Below, one piece after another: positions 16,240 to 25,200 of a stretch of DNA of 64,000 bases (positions within the stretch are counted from its first letter, which is position 1; every line of letters starts with the position of its first letter). This DNA comes from CALARM01 sp964431735 (GTDB lineage: Bacteria > Vulcanimicrobiota > SpSt-956 > JAKJGF01). The translations under genes and the position numbers were made by a program. A model generated the notes under the pieces. The model was given only the letters and a program-made list of their open reading frames with translations. It was not told where the DNA came from and ran no database searches. The stretch covers positions 1-64,000 of the forward strand of contig CAYSLJ010000006.1 in the NCBI GenBank assembly GCA_964431735.1, written 5' to 3'.

Positions 16240-17236
16240 TAAGAGAAAGCCTTTCCCACGGGTGTGGTTTTAACAGAAGTGTTATATATAAATCCCTTTT
16301 ATCTCTGTCCATCCATGTGAGATAATCGTATTTTTTGAATAAAGTAAAACCCTGTGAAATTCCTTCAAGGTAAAGAGATAACAGGTTCTTTATTGTATGG
16401 GAGTCGTGACGCGTAACGGGTAACGCGTGACGGGAAGATAAATTTTCTTTCTTTGTTATATCATGAATGTTGATATGTTCCAGTTTTTTCCGTGCTTCTT
16501 TTATTTCTTTATGAGCCAGCAGCGAAAACCATTCCATGACATTATCTTTACATAATGTTTGATAATGATCTTCCCGGGAAAGATTCTGACAGGTTTCTGT
16601 ATAGGAAAAGTTCTGACCGTTATGGAGCCTGTAGATTAAAATTAAAGGATTATAGGAGAAATTTTCTATGTCTTCTTTAAGATCCGTTATATGATCTGCA
16701 ATAAGATCTGCAATAAGATAATTTTCAAGAAAAGACACAATAGCGGATATGTAATCTTCTTTCAGCAGTGTAAAAAATATGCCATTATAAAATTCAAAAT
16801 CACAGTTTCCTTTTTTCAGGAGTGTCAATATCAATTCCTCGGAAGAAATAAATTTCATTGCCTCTTCTTCCAGGAGAAAATACTCATATATCTTTTCCAT
16901 TGACGATTTACATATATTATCAAATAATTCTCCCGGAAGAGAGATTTCCCGAACAGATTTATCTATTGAAGATTTCATTATTCTTTCAATAAATATCCTG
17001 TAGTTACCGTCATTTAGGCCTTCTTTCTCAACGGTATTATCCCATTCATGAAGGGTGGTGCATAAATAACATATAATTCTTTCAAGAGGCTTTATTAAAG
17101 AATCAGGCAACCCTGCCGCTTTCCCTATAGAACCATAAAAGCGGCAGAAGAGCCTGTTTTTATCCGGTGAAACATAGAAATTGTAATTTTTGCAAAAATC
17201 AGCTATTTCTATGTTGAATTCTTCACGGTTTTTCAT
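16226..17236 (-). CDS. Hypothetical protein carrying an in-frame heptamer-element insert
   Basis: 336 residues, alpha-helical by eye, with no signal peptide and no membrane segment. Family not recognised. Residues ~267-280 (SSRHALPVTRHDSH) are encoded by the intergenic heptamer element (16391-16438) inserted in frame; the same peptide type appears in the NRPS A domains. The insert lies in a polar stretch between helices (ITKKEN...TIKNLLSLY), which may explain why it is tolerated. The gene overlaps the amylase gene by 4 nt and the radical SAM gene by 14 nt, so it is part of a coupled operon. Confidence 0.7.
   Translation of the reverse strand: MKNREEFNIEIADFCKNYNFYVSPDKNRLFCRFYGSIGKAAGLPDSLIKPLERIICYLCTTLHEWDNTVEKEGLNDGNYRIFIERIMKSSIDKSVREISLPGELFDNICKSSMEKIYEYFLLEEEAMKFISSEELILTLLKKGNCDFEFYNGIFFTLLKEDYISAIVSFLENYLIADLIADHITDLKEDIENFSYNPLILIYRLHNGQNFSYTETCQNLSREDHYQTLCKDNVMEWFSLLAHKEIKEARKKLEHINIHDITKKENLSSRHALPVTRHDSHTIKNLLSLYLEGISQGFTLFKKYDYLTWMDRDKRDLYITLLLKPHPWERLSLNDIG
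16391..16438 (-). repeat. Short-form heptamer element inside a coding region
   Basis: On the coding (minus) strand: TTCCCGTCACGCGTTACCCG, TTACGCGTCACG, then ACTCCCATACAAT. This matches the intergenic short form (core plus 3' flank) and is read in the same frame as in the NRPS genes. Confidence 0.85.
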
Positions 17237-19170
17237 TTATTAGAATTTTTCTCAAATAACAGTACTAGTCCGTCTGTCGGATTGATGTCAACTTTGATTT
17301 CCCCTGATGTAATGTCATATGTTCTGTCATGGAGTAGATCATATGCCACAGTATCGGAAGACACTTCCAGATTGAATACAGGAATAGTGACAGTATGCTT
17401 TTCTTTACTGCCGTTCAGCACTACCATGAGTTTATCTTTTTCGTCATATCTGGCAAAAGCATAAATATTTTTCTCATTATTTTTATATATAGTTTCAAAT
17501 GACCCTGTTCTGAGAGCTTTGTAATTGTTTCTTACAGAGATCAATTTTTTGTATAAATCTCTTAAATCTTTGTTCCATTTTGTTTCATCCCAGTTAAAGG
17601 TTCTTCTGCAGTCGGGGTCTTTATCTCCGTCTGTTCCTGTTTCATCACCGTAGTATACGGTGGGAGCTCCCATGTAGGTCATCTGAAATATTACGCCGAC
17701 TCTCTGTTTCCCTGTGTCTCCTTTCAGAACATTTATAAATCTCCTTGTATCATGGCTGTCTAACAGATTGAGTCCTGTCTGAACACAGGGAAGATAATAA
17801 TCTGCTCTTGTATATGTAAGATATTCATCTAACTGGCTTATATTCATTGATGTCCCGTAGCCGTTATGATCAATCCCTCCGAGCCAGATCCACATGGGTT
17901 CCATATGGCCGTTATAATTCATTACACTGTCAAATTCTCCGCCGTTAAGCCATACAGATGCATTACCCCATATTTCACCTGTAATATAGGCTTCAGGGTT
18001 TGCATCTTTTACTCTTTTTCTGAATTCTTTCCACAGGCCATGTTCATCTGTTCTTCCTCCCACACCTGCTTCATTCGGCACATCGAGTCTCCATCCGTCT
18101 ATATGATAATCCTTTATCCACATTTTTGCTATGGAATTTTCTCCTCCGAAGATTTCTTCTCTTAATGCGGCACTTCCGTAATTTAATTTGGGCAGTGTAT
18201 TGAAACCCCACCAGGCTATATAATTATCAGGCCATTCACGGAAGGTATAGAAATCATACCATGGACTTTCTTTACTTTCATAAGCCCCTTCAGTGCTATA
18301 AATATGTTCTTTATCAAACCATTTATGTTTTGACCCTGTATGATTGAACACCCCGTCAAGGATTATTTTTATGCCTTCTTTATGGGCTTCCGTTACCAGG
18401 TCTTTAAGGGCATCATTGCCACCGAAATGAGGATCTACTTCTCTGTAGTCCTGTGTGTCATATTTATGATTGCTCGGAGACAGAAATATGGGGTTTAAAT
18501 ATATTGCCGTTATGCCGAGATCTTTCAGATATGGCAGTTTTACTTTTATACCCTGAAGATCGCCTCCGAAAAAATCGGCACATTTTGTAGGGTTATCGGG
18601 AAGATCTGTCCAGTTTTTATGGGTATAGGCTTCTGCTCCCAGATAGATATATTCGCCTTTTTTTACATTGTTTTCAGGATTCCCGTCAAAAAATCTGTCG
18701 GGAAATATCTGGTACACTACGGCATGTTTCATCCAGTCAGGTGTTTTAAAGCCGGGGATTAATATGAAATCCCTGTCATATACAGGTTCTTCCATTTTCC
18801 CGATAGCCGTATAATATCCTTTTGCATTACCATCAAACAGTTCGAATCTGTAGGTTTTTCTCTCTGCCCCTCCGGGTATTTTCCCCGTCCAGTAATCATA
18901 TATATCCGATTGTTTTGTCAAAGTCATATCAGAAAAATGTTCTTCTGTATCAATATATCTTATACAGCATGATGTCAGATCATTTTTGTAACTTCTCAGG
19001 GTAAGGGTTATATCGTCTTTTATAGACGGTTCAGCGGGAGACATGTAGAGTGATGTTTGATCTGAAAATACACCCTTCCAGTCGATATGAGAATCCTTTT
19101 CCGAAGCATCGGACATAAGAGCAGTAGAGACAAGAATAAGTACCATTAATAAAATATTGATTTTTTTCAT
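17233..19170 (-). CDS. Secreted alpha-amylase family (GH13) glycosidase
   Basis: 645 residues. The N-terminal signal peptide (MKKINILLMVLILVSTALMS) predicts export. A beta-sandwich N-domain precedes the (beta/alpha)8 barrel, which has the four GH13 motifs: DGVFNHTG (~272), GWRLDVPNE with the nucleophile Asp (~359), TGEIWG with the acid/base Glu (~395), and LLDSHDTRR (~469). A C-terminal beta domain follows. The layout resembles neopullulanase/cyclomaltodextrinase-type enzymes acting on alpha-1,4 (and alpha-1,6) glucans. It is the first gene of the four-gene operon, with its own promoter at 19205-19233 and AAAGG before the ATG. Confidence 0.92.
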   Translation of the reverse strand: MKKINILLMVLILVSTALMSDASEKDSHIDWKGVFSDQTSLYMSPAEPSIKDDITLTLRSYKNDLTSCCIRYIDTEEHFSDMTLTKQSDIYDYWTGKIPGGAERKTYRFELFDGNAKGYYTAIGKMEEPVYDRDFILIPGFKTPDWMKHAVVYQIFPDRFFDGNPENNVKKGEYIYLGAEAYTHKNWTDLPDNPTKCADFFGGDLQGIKVKLPYLKDLGITAIYLNPIFLSPSNHKYDTQDYREVDPHFGGNDALKDLVTEAHKEGIKIILDGVFNHTGSKHKWFDKEHIYSTEGAYESKESPWYDFYTFREWPDNYIAWWGFNTLPKLNYGSAALREEIFGGENSIAKMWIKDYHIDGWRLDVPNEAGVGGRTDEHGLWKEFRKRVKDANPEAYITGEIWGNASVWLNGGEFDSVMNYNGHMEPMWIWLGGIDHNGYGTSMNISQLDEYLTYTRADYYLPCVQTGLNLLDSHDTRRFINVLKGDTGKQRVGVIFQMTYMGAPTVYYGDETGTDGDKDPDCRRTFNWDETKWNKDLRDLYKKLISVRNNYKALRTGSFETIYKNNEKNIYAFARYDEKDKLMVVLNGSKEKHTVTIPVFNLEVSSDTVAYDLLHDRTYDITSGEIKVDINPTDGLVLLFEKNSNK

Positions 19171-19204
19171 TGTTATTACCTTTCTTTAACAGAAGTTTTG
19201 TTTA

Positions 19205-19233
19205 ATTTTAATTGCTCACGGCTGAGAAGTCAA
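19205..19233 (-). promoter_or_regulatory. Sigma70 promoter of the amylase operon
   Basis: On the minus strand TTGACT (-35), a 17-nt spacer and TAAAAT (-10), 35 nt before the amylase ATG. Confidence 0.65.
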
Positions 19234-19260
19234 TCAGGAAAATTATTTTTACCATATGAA

Positions 19261-19289
19261 TTGTTTTTATTTACTATTTATGCTACCAT
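19261..19289 (+). promoter_or_regulatory. Probable promoter of the toxin-antitoxin pair
   Basis: TTGTTT (19261-19266), 17-nt spacer, TACCAT (19284-19289). A strong AAAAGGAGGT precedes the antitoxin ATG. It diverges from the amylase promoter. Confidence 0.45.
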
Positions 19290-19317
19290 AAAGTAGTAAG
19301 AAAAGGAGGTAAATATT

Positions 19318-19551
19318 ATGCCTAAAATTTCGCTTTCCATACCTCATGATGTTCTTCAATTTATTGATAGTCAGGGGAAAAATAGAAGTAGAGCTATAGT
19401 TACAATTCTTCAGGAATATAAAGAAAAAAAACAGAGGGAAGAACTGATAAAAGCTTATGAAGAATATGAAAATTTCTGTAAAGAAGATGATGCAAACTGG
19501 TGGAGTGACTGGGAAAATTCATCTATAGAAGATACAGGAAAGGATATATAA
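19318..19551 (+). CDS. Ribbon-helix-helix antitoxin (MazE-like)
   Basis: 77 residues. An N-terminal ribbon-helix-helix DNA-binding region (PKISLSIPHDVLQFIDSQGKN) is followed by an acidic C-terminal tail (YENFCKEDDANWWSDWENSS) of the kind that wraps and neutralises a MazF toxin. It has a strong Shine-Dalgarno site AAGGAGGT. The toxin gene starts 3 nt after its stop. Autorepression of the pair is the family rule and is inferred here. Confidence 0.85.
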   Translation: MPKISLSIPHDVLQFIDSQGKNRSRAIVTILQEYKEKKQREELIKAYEEYENFCKEDDANWWSDWENSSIEDTGKDI

Positions 19552-19554
19552 AGA

Positions 19555-19896
19555 ATGATATTTCCAAAAAGAGGAGAAATCTGGCTTGTCGAATTTTCCC
19601 CGTCCATAGGAACAGAAATACAGAAAACAAGACCGGCTCTTGTAATTTCCAATGATATAGCCAATAATAAAAGCTCAAAAGTTACTGTTGTACTTTTTAG
19701 CAGTAAAGTAAAGTCTATAGCTGTTATGGTAGTAATAGAACCGGATGAAGAAAATTGTCTTGACAGGCAGAGCGCTATAAGAATTCCTGATATTACAACA
19801 TTTGATAAAATTAGATTGAAGAACAAAATTGGAATGTTAAAACCAGAATATATGGCAGAAGTTGATAGGAAAATAAAAATACATTTAAATTTGTGA
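19555..19896 (+). CDS. MazF/PemK-family mRNA interferase toxin
   Basis: 113 residues, normal length for MazF. Family motifs are RGEIWLVEFSPSIGTEIQKT followed by RPALVISND, then the SAIRIPDITTFDKIRL segment. Members are sequence-specific endoribonucleases that cleave mRNA. It is co-transcribed with the antitoxin. An AGTGAAA heptamer hairpin follows directly. Confidence 0.92.
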   Translation: MIFPKRGEIWLVEFSPSIGTEIQKTRPALVISNDIANNKSSKVTVVLFSSKVKSIAVMVVIEPDEENCLDRQSAIRIPDITTFDKIRLKNKIGMLKPEYMAEVDRKIKIHLNL

Positions 19897-19958
19897 AGTG
19901 AAAAGTGAGAAGTGAAAAGAATAGGACACTACTCACTACTCACTATTCACTTCTCACT
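19896..19958. repeat. AGTGAAA/ACTCACT heptamer hairpin
   Basis: AGTGAGAAGTGAA (19904-19916) pairs perfectly with TTCACTTCTCACT (19946-19958) across a 29-nt loop of ACTCACT units. There is no T-run after it, so I call it a repeat hairpin rather than a terminator. Confidence 0.7.
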
Positions 19959-19988
19959 AAATAAAGATACAGGAAGTGATTATAAAAC

Positions 19989-21734
19989 ATGTGGAATAAA
20001 AAAAGAGATAAAATTTTTCTTTTTTATATAGAATTTGGTAACGGAGTAAGCCCTTTCAGACAGACGAAAAGTATTCAAATAGGTATTCTGTCCATAGGCA
20101 CTTACCTCAAAGAAAAAGGCTATAATGTTCAGACCTTTTTTGACTGTTATCCCGATACGGATGAGCTTAAAAGGCTCATATCCTGGGAAAGGGTCAGGGT
20201 TATAGGTTTTTATACCACTATGGATAATATCTGCAGGGTTCAGGCCTTAACGGATTTCATAAAAGAGAATTTCCCGAAAATAATCGTAATATTCGGAGGG
20301 CCTCTTGCCACAATAAGGCCTGCTCTGTTACTTGAAGAGGGAAGAGCCGACATAGTGGTACGATATGAAGGGGAATATACCATGGAAGAGCTTATGGATT
20401 ATTATTATCATGATACAGGTGCCCTTGAAGATATAAAGGGAATAACTTACAGAGCGGGCAATGAAATCAAGCATAATCCTGACAGACCTTTTATAGAAAA
20501 TCTGGATGAATTACCCATTCTTGACAGGGATCTTGTGCCTTTTAAAGAGGATTATCCCATACTTCTTACAGGAAGAGGATGCCCCTATCACTGTACCTTC
20601 TGCTTTCAGGGCACCGGCCATTATTATCGTATGAGAAGCGTTGAAAATATTATGAAAGAAGTGGACGGTTTACTGGAGAGATACGGAGATCCTGTTTATA
20701 TCTCATTCGATGACGATGTGTTTATTACAGACCGGGACAGAGCGCTTGCACTGTGCAGGGAACTTAAAAAAAGAAAAGAGCTTCGCCCCGGATTTCACTG
20801 GTTTTCCGAAACAAGAGCAAATATTTTATATAAATATCCTGAGCTTATAAGAGAAATGAAAGAAGCAGGTATTGCAGTCCTGCAATTCGGGACCGAGTCT
20901 GCAAATAACAAAATGCTTGAAGCCTATAATAAGATGATAACTACGGAACAGGTGGAATTTACGGTAAAGAAATGTGTGGAAGAAGATATATTTCAGATAG
21001 CCACTACCTTTATACTGGGAGGGCCCTTTGAGTCACGGGAGACGGTTGAAGAAAGCATAAATTTTGCTAAAAAACTGATCAGAATGGCACCGGGAAGAAT
21101 AAGAATAGTAGACGGTTTTCTCATACCGCTTCCCGGAACTCCCATAGGTGATAATCCTGAAAAATACGGCATTATTCTATTAAAACCTTATTGGAAAACA
21201 GGTAATAGCGGAGGAAGTGAGTGTATTTCTGAAACGGCAAATTTAAAGAGAGGAGAATTGCTTGAACTCAAGAAGATTTTTGACAGAGAACTTATGGTGA
21301 CTATGGAAGAAGAACTGATGAATATACCGAGAAAACAGGTGGAAGCCATATTCAGTATGTTAACGGAAGGTATTCAGGCTCTCTGGTATAATCTCCTCTC
21401 ATCAAATACCGCTCTTAAAAGATATTTTAATTTTAAAGATCATGGTATATACAAAACGTTTCATGAATTAAAGGATTTTGACTCTTATTTTCCTCAGAGA
21501 ACCGATTTCAGTTATGAACTCTCAGAAGAACGTATAACACTGGATCGTTTCGGAAAAAAATATCTTCTTAATCCTTTTGAATCAAGAATTCTTACTCTGA
21601 GTGCCGGCAGGATAAGATTCAGAGAAATAGTCTCCATATTAAAAGAAGAATTCCCTGAAAGTTCCCCGCAAGAAATACTGGATTTTTACAGGAAAATGGA
21701 TGATATATACGGTATTGTATTTGCAAAGGTTTAG
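19989..21734 (+). CDS. B12-binding-domain radical SAM protein with PqqD-like tail
   Basis: 581 residues. An N-terminal cobalamin-binding-type Rossmann domain (~20-140) is followed by a radical SAM core with the cluster motif GCPYHCTFC (CX3CX2C, ~198-206), FDDDVFITD and a GTESANNKML segment. The layout is that of BchE/P-methylase-type class B enzymes, often methylases or cyclases in natural-product pathways. The last ~75 residues (ELSEERITLDRFGKKYLLNP through DDIYGIVFA) look like a PqqD/RRE-type winged helix, usually a peptide-binding module. The gene is the last one before NRPS1 on the same strand, separated by repeats and a likely terminator, so a tailoring role is possible but unproven. AGGAAG lies ~12 nt before the ATG. 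Confidence 0.83.
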   Translation: MWNKKRDKIFLFYIEFGNGVSPFRQTKSIQIGILSIGTYLKEKGYNVQTFFDCYPDTDELKRLISWERVRVIGFYTTMDNICRVQALTDFIKENFPKIIVIFGGPLATIRPALLLEEGRADIVVRYEGEYTMEELMDYYYHDTGALEDIKGITYRAGNEIKHNPDRPFIENLDELPILDRDLVPFKEDYPILLTGRGCPYHCTFCFQGTGHYYRMRSVENIMKEVDGLLERYGDPVYISFDDDVFITDRDRALALCRELKKRKELRPGFHWFSETRANILYKYPELIREMKEAGIAVLQFGTESANNKMLEAYNKMITTEQVEFTVKKCVEEDIFQIATTFILGGPFESRETVEESINFAKKLIRMAPGRIRIVDGFLIPLPGTPIGDNPEKYGIILLKPYWKTGNSGGSECISETANLKRGELLELKKIFDRELMVTMEEELMNIPRKQVEAIFSMLTEGIQALWYNLLSSNTALKRYFNFKDHGIYKTFHELKDFDSYFPQRTDFSYELSEERITLDRFGKKYLLNPFESRILTLSAGRIRFREIVSILKEEFPESSPQEILDFYRKMDDIYGIVFAKV

Positions 21735-21737
21735 CGG

Positions 21738-21835
21738 GGAAGTCGTGAGTGGTGAGTCGTGAGTGGTGAAAAGTGAAAAGTGGAACTTACCCGTCACGCG
21801 TCACGCGTTACGCGTCACGATTATAGTGAGTCGTG
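21738..21835. repeat. Mixed AGTGAGT and CGTCACG heptamer arrays
   Basis: GTCGTGAGTGGTGAG units, then AGTGAAA units, then CCCGTCACGCG and further CGTCACG/CGTTACG units. Starts 4 nt after the radical SAM gene's stop. Confidence 0.8.
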
Positions 21836-21890
21836 AAAAGTGAAAAGTGAAAAGAATAAAAACTCACTTTTCACTTTTTATTTTTCATTT
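21836..21890 (+). terminator. Terminator built from AGTGAAA heptamers
   Basis: A 15-bp perfect stem, AAAAGTGAAAAGTGA (21836-21850) with TCACTTTTCACTTTT (21864-21878), a 13-nt loop and a T-rich tail. Likely stops transcription from the radical SAM gene before NRPS1. Confidence 0.65.
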
Positions 21891-22009
21891 ACAAATACAT
21901 TTTTTGGGGAAGGGAAAATTTTTTTAATGAAGAAAAACACATCAGACAAAAATAGACAAAAAATCTATTTTATACAGAAACTGCTGACATGAGCTTAAAC
22001 AATGTAATA

Positions 22010-22112
22010 AAGAACGATAATTAAATAACTGTCTTAAATATATTAAATCGTGACGCGTAACGCGTAACGCGTGACGCGAGGAAAGAGACAATTAATAAAA
22101 TTCTATTCCTAA
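22010..22112. repeat. Long form of heptamer element, inverted relative to 1-105
   Basis: The reverse complement matches 1-105 almost base for base, including both AT-rich flanks (ACGATAATTAAATAACTGTC at the left). The core is CGTGACGCGTAACGCG-type. It lies 100 nt upstream of NRPS1. I see no convincing promoter between 21880 and 22190. Confidence 0.85.
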
Positions 22113-22120
22113 AGGGTTTC

Positions 22121-22154
22121 CTCCCGTCACGCGTCACGCGTCACGCGTCACGAG
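22121..22154. repeat. CCTCCCGT + CGTCACG heptamer array
   Basis: CCTCCCGT followed by four CGTCACG units, just after the long element and about 58 nt before the NRPS1 ATG. Confidence 0.8.
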
Positions 22155-22211
22155 ACCATAATAAATGATTGAATTTCAGTCTGTTTTTTTCAGGAGAAAG
22201 GAAGGTACATC

Positions 22212-25200
22212 ATGGAGTATTATGAACTGACTCACCCTCAGAAAAGAATCTGGTTTACGGAAGAAAAATACGAAGGAACAGCCTTCGCAAATCTCGGTCT
22301 TACTGTTAAATACAGAGAGAAAATAGATTTTGCACTTTTAGAAAAAGCTATAAATACAGTTATTAAAAAAAATGAAGGCCTCAGGATAAGACTCAGGAAA
22401 ACAGATACTCAGGTTACCCAGTATATATATCCTTTTGAAGCATATGTGCCGGAATTTATGGATTTTTCCGGTAAAGATGAAGATACATTCAACACATGGG
22501 TTAAGAATAAAACCAATGAACCCTTCAATCTCACAGATAGTGAGCTTTTCTCTTTTGTTCTGATAAAATTCAATGATAAAGAAGAAGGTTACTATATAAA
22601 AACACACCATATTATTTCAGACGGCTGGACTACAGGCATGATCTTTGAGGAAATCGAACATTATTATGATCTTCTTAAAGCCGGTAAAGAACCTGAAGAA
22701 AAATCATATCCTTCATATATTCAGTTTATTTCCGAAGAAAAAGCATATCTTCAGTCTCCGGATGCTGAAAAGGATAGAGAATTCTGGTTAAATTACCTTT
22801 CTCCTTTACCTGAAGAAGTAAATCTTTCGGAAAAGAAAGCAAAGTCAGATAATATCCGTGCAAAAGCTACCTCTATTAAAGTCCCCGATGAATTAAGTGG
22901 AAAAATATATGATTATTGTAAGGGATGTAAAACGTCTATCTTTAAAGTCCTTCTTTCCTGCCTTGCCATATATATATCCAGAATTACTTCCTCAGATGAA
23001 GCGGTTATAGGAACTGGAAACCACAACAGATCTACTGCAGAGCAGAAGAAGATGACAGGTATGTTCGTAAGCACCATTCCTTTAAAAATAACTGCAGACA
23101 GAGATATGGATTTTAACAGTTTCGTCCGGAAAAACGGTCACGATATTAATAACATTATAAAAAATCATTCCAGATATCCCTTTGATCTTCTCGCAGGAGA
23201 AATTCGGAAAAAATATGGAGTAAGACCTGATTATCTTCTGAATATAACACTTGTAGGTCTTCCTGCTTTTGAAGATCCGAGAAAACAGGTTGAACGTATG
23301 GTTCCTGATTATGAACTATCGGATATATCAATTCATATTTATGAAAAATTTAAAGAAAATAAAAAATATATTGAACTTGAATGGGCTTACCGGACAGAAA
23401 AATTTGGCGATGAACATATAGAAAGAATTCATGAACTGCTCTGTCAGATTTTAAATGATGCCCTCTCGGAACCGGATAAAAAAATCTCACATATTAAGAT
23501 GTGCCCCGCCCGGGAAGAGGAGATTATTTTTGAGAAATTTAATAATACCTTTTTTGAAATCCCCGGACATGTTACAGTTCAGGAATTATTTGAAACTCAG
23601 GTAAATCTTCATCCCGACAGACCTGCCGTTGTATATGAAAATCAGATACTCAGTTACGGAGAACTGAACAGACAGGCCAATCAGATTGCCGCAGCATTGA
23701 GAAAAGACGGGCTGAAGCCGGATAATCCGGCAGCTATACTTATGGAAAGTTCTCCTGAAATGATGGTAAGTATTCTTGGCGTGTTAAAAGCAGGAGGATT
23801 TTATATTCCCATAGATCCTGAATATCCGTCCGATAGAATTTCCTATATGCTCTCTGACAGCGGTACAGGAATTCTTCTCACAAAAAGAAGTCTTTATAAT
23901 AAATTTAACTTTGACGGCATTATCTATGATCTTGAAGATAGAAATCTGTTACGGGGAGACAGAGGGAACCCTGAAAAAATAAATACTCCCCGTGATCTTG
24001 TATATGTTATTTATACCTCGGGCACTACGGGAAAACCTAAAGGTGTGATGATAGAAAATCATTCCCTTGTCAATCTATCCGTCTATTTTATCAATACTCA
24101 CGAGATGACAGAAAAAGATAATACGTCAAAATATATGGCTCCTGCCTTTGATGCTTCTGTGCTGGAAATATTTCCTTCTTTACTTTCCGGCGCGACTGTA
24201 CATATTATCCCGAAATCGATAAGACTTTCACCTGTACAGTTAAATGAATATTATGAAGAGCATAATATTACCACTGCCATTCTTCCCACACAGTTCGGAG
24301 AACAGTTCATGGCTCTTACGGAGAATAAATCTCTTAAATGGATTGTAATAGGAGGTGAAAAATTAAAAAGCTTCATTCCTCAGAGATATAAAGTATATAA
24401 TGATTACGGGCCTACTGAATATACGGTGGAAACGAGTTCCTTTAACATTGATAAATATTATGAAAATATTCCCATAGGTAAACCTGTATTTAATACATCT
24501 GTTTATATAACAGACTCTTTTGCCAATCTTCAGCCCATAGGAGTTGCCGGAGAACTCTGTATCTCAGGATACGGGCTTTCCAGGGGATATCTTAATAGAG
24601 AAGAACTGACAGAAGAAAAATTTGTAGAAAACCCCTTTATTCCGGGAGAAAGGATGTATAGAACAGGAGACCTGGCAAGGTGGCTTCCCGACGGAAACCT
24701 GGAATTCCTGGGAAGAATTGATGCTCAGGTAAAGATAAGAGGTTTCCGTATTGAATTAGGGGAAATAGAAGAAGGCCTTAAAAAGATAGACACGGTAAAA
24801 GATGCAGTAGTAATTGACAGAAGTGATAAACAGGAAAATAAATATCTCTGTGCCTATTACATAAGTGATATAAAACTGAAATCCAGCGAATTACAGAAAG
24901 AACTCTCAGAATTTCTTCCTGATTATATGATCCCTTCCTGCTTCTTAAAAATAGATAAAATCCCTCTTACTGCCCACGGGAAATTGGACAGAAAGTCTCT
25001 TTTAGAGCCGGAAGAAAGTGATCTTGCCTCTCATGAAACCTATGTAGCACCCAGGAATGAGAGGGAAGAAATACTTGCTGCCATATGGAAAAAATTCCTT
25101 AAATGCGACAGAGTCGGTATATATGATAATTTCTTCCATCTCGGCGGAGACTCTATTATGAGTATTCAGGTAGTGGCCAGGGCAAACAGCGAGGGGATAA

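Noticed and set aside
1..22211. Insertion sequence or transposase gene behind the repeat spread
   Set aside because: No transposase, integrase or reverse-transcriptase motif was found; the repeats must be non-autonomous or amplified in another way.
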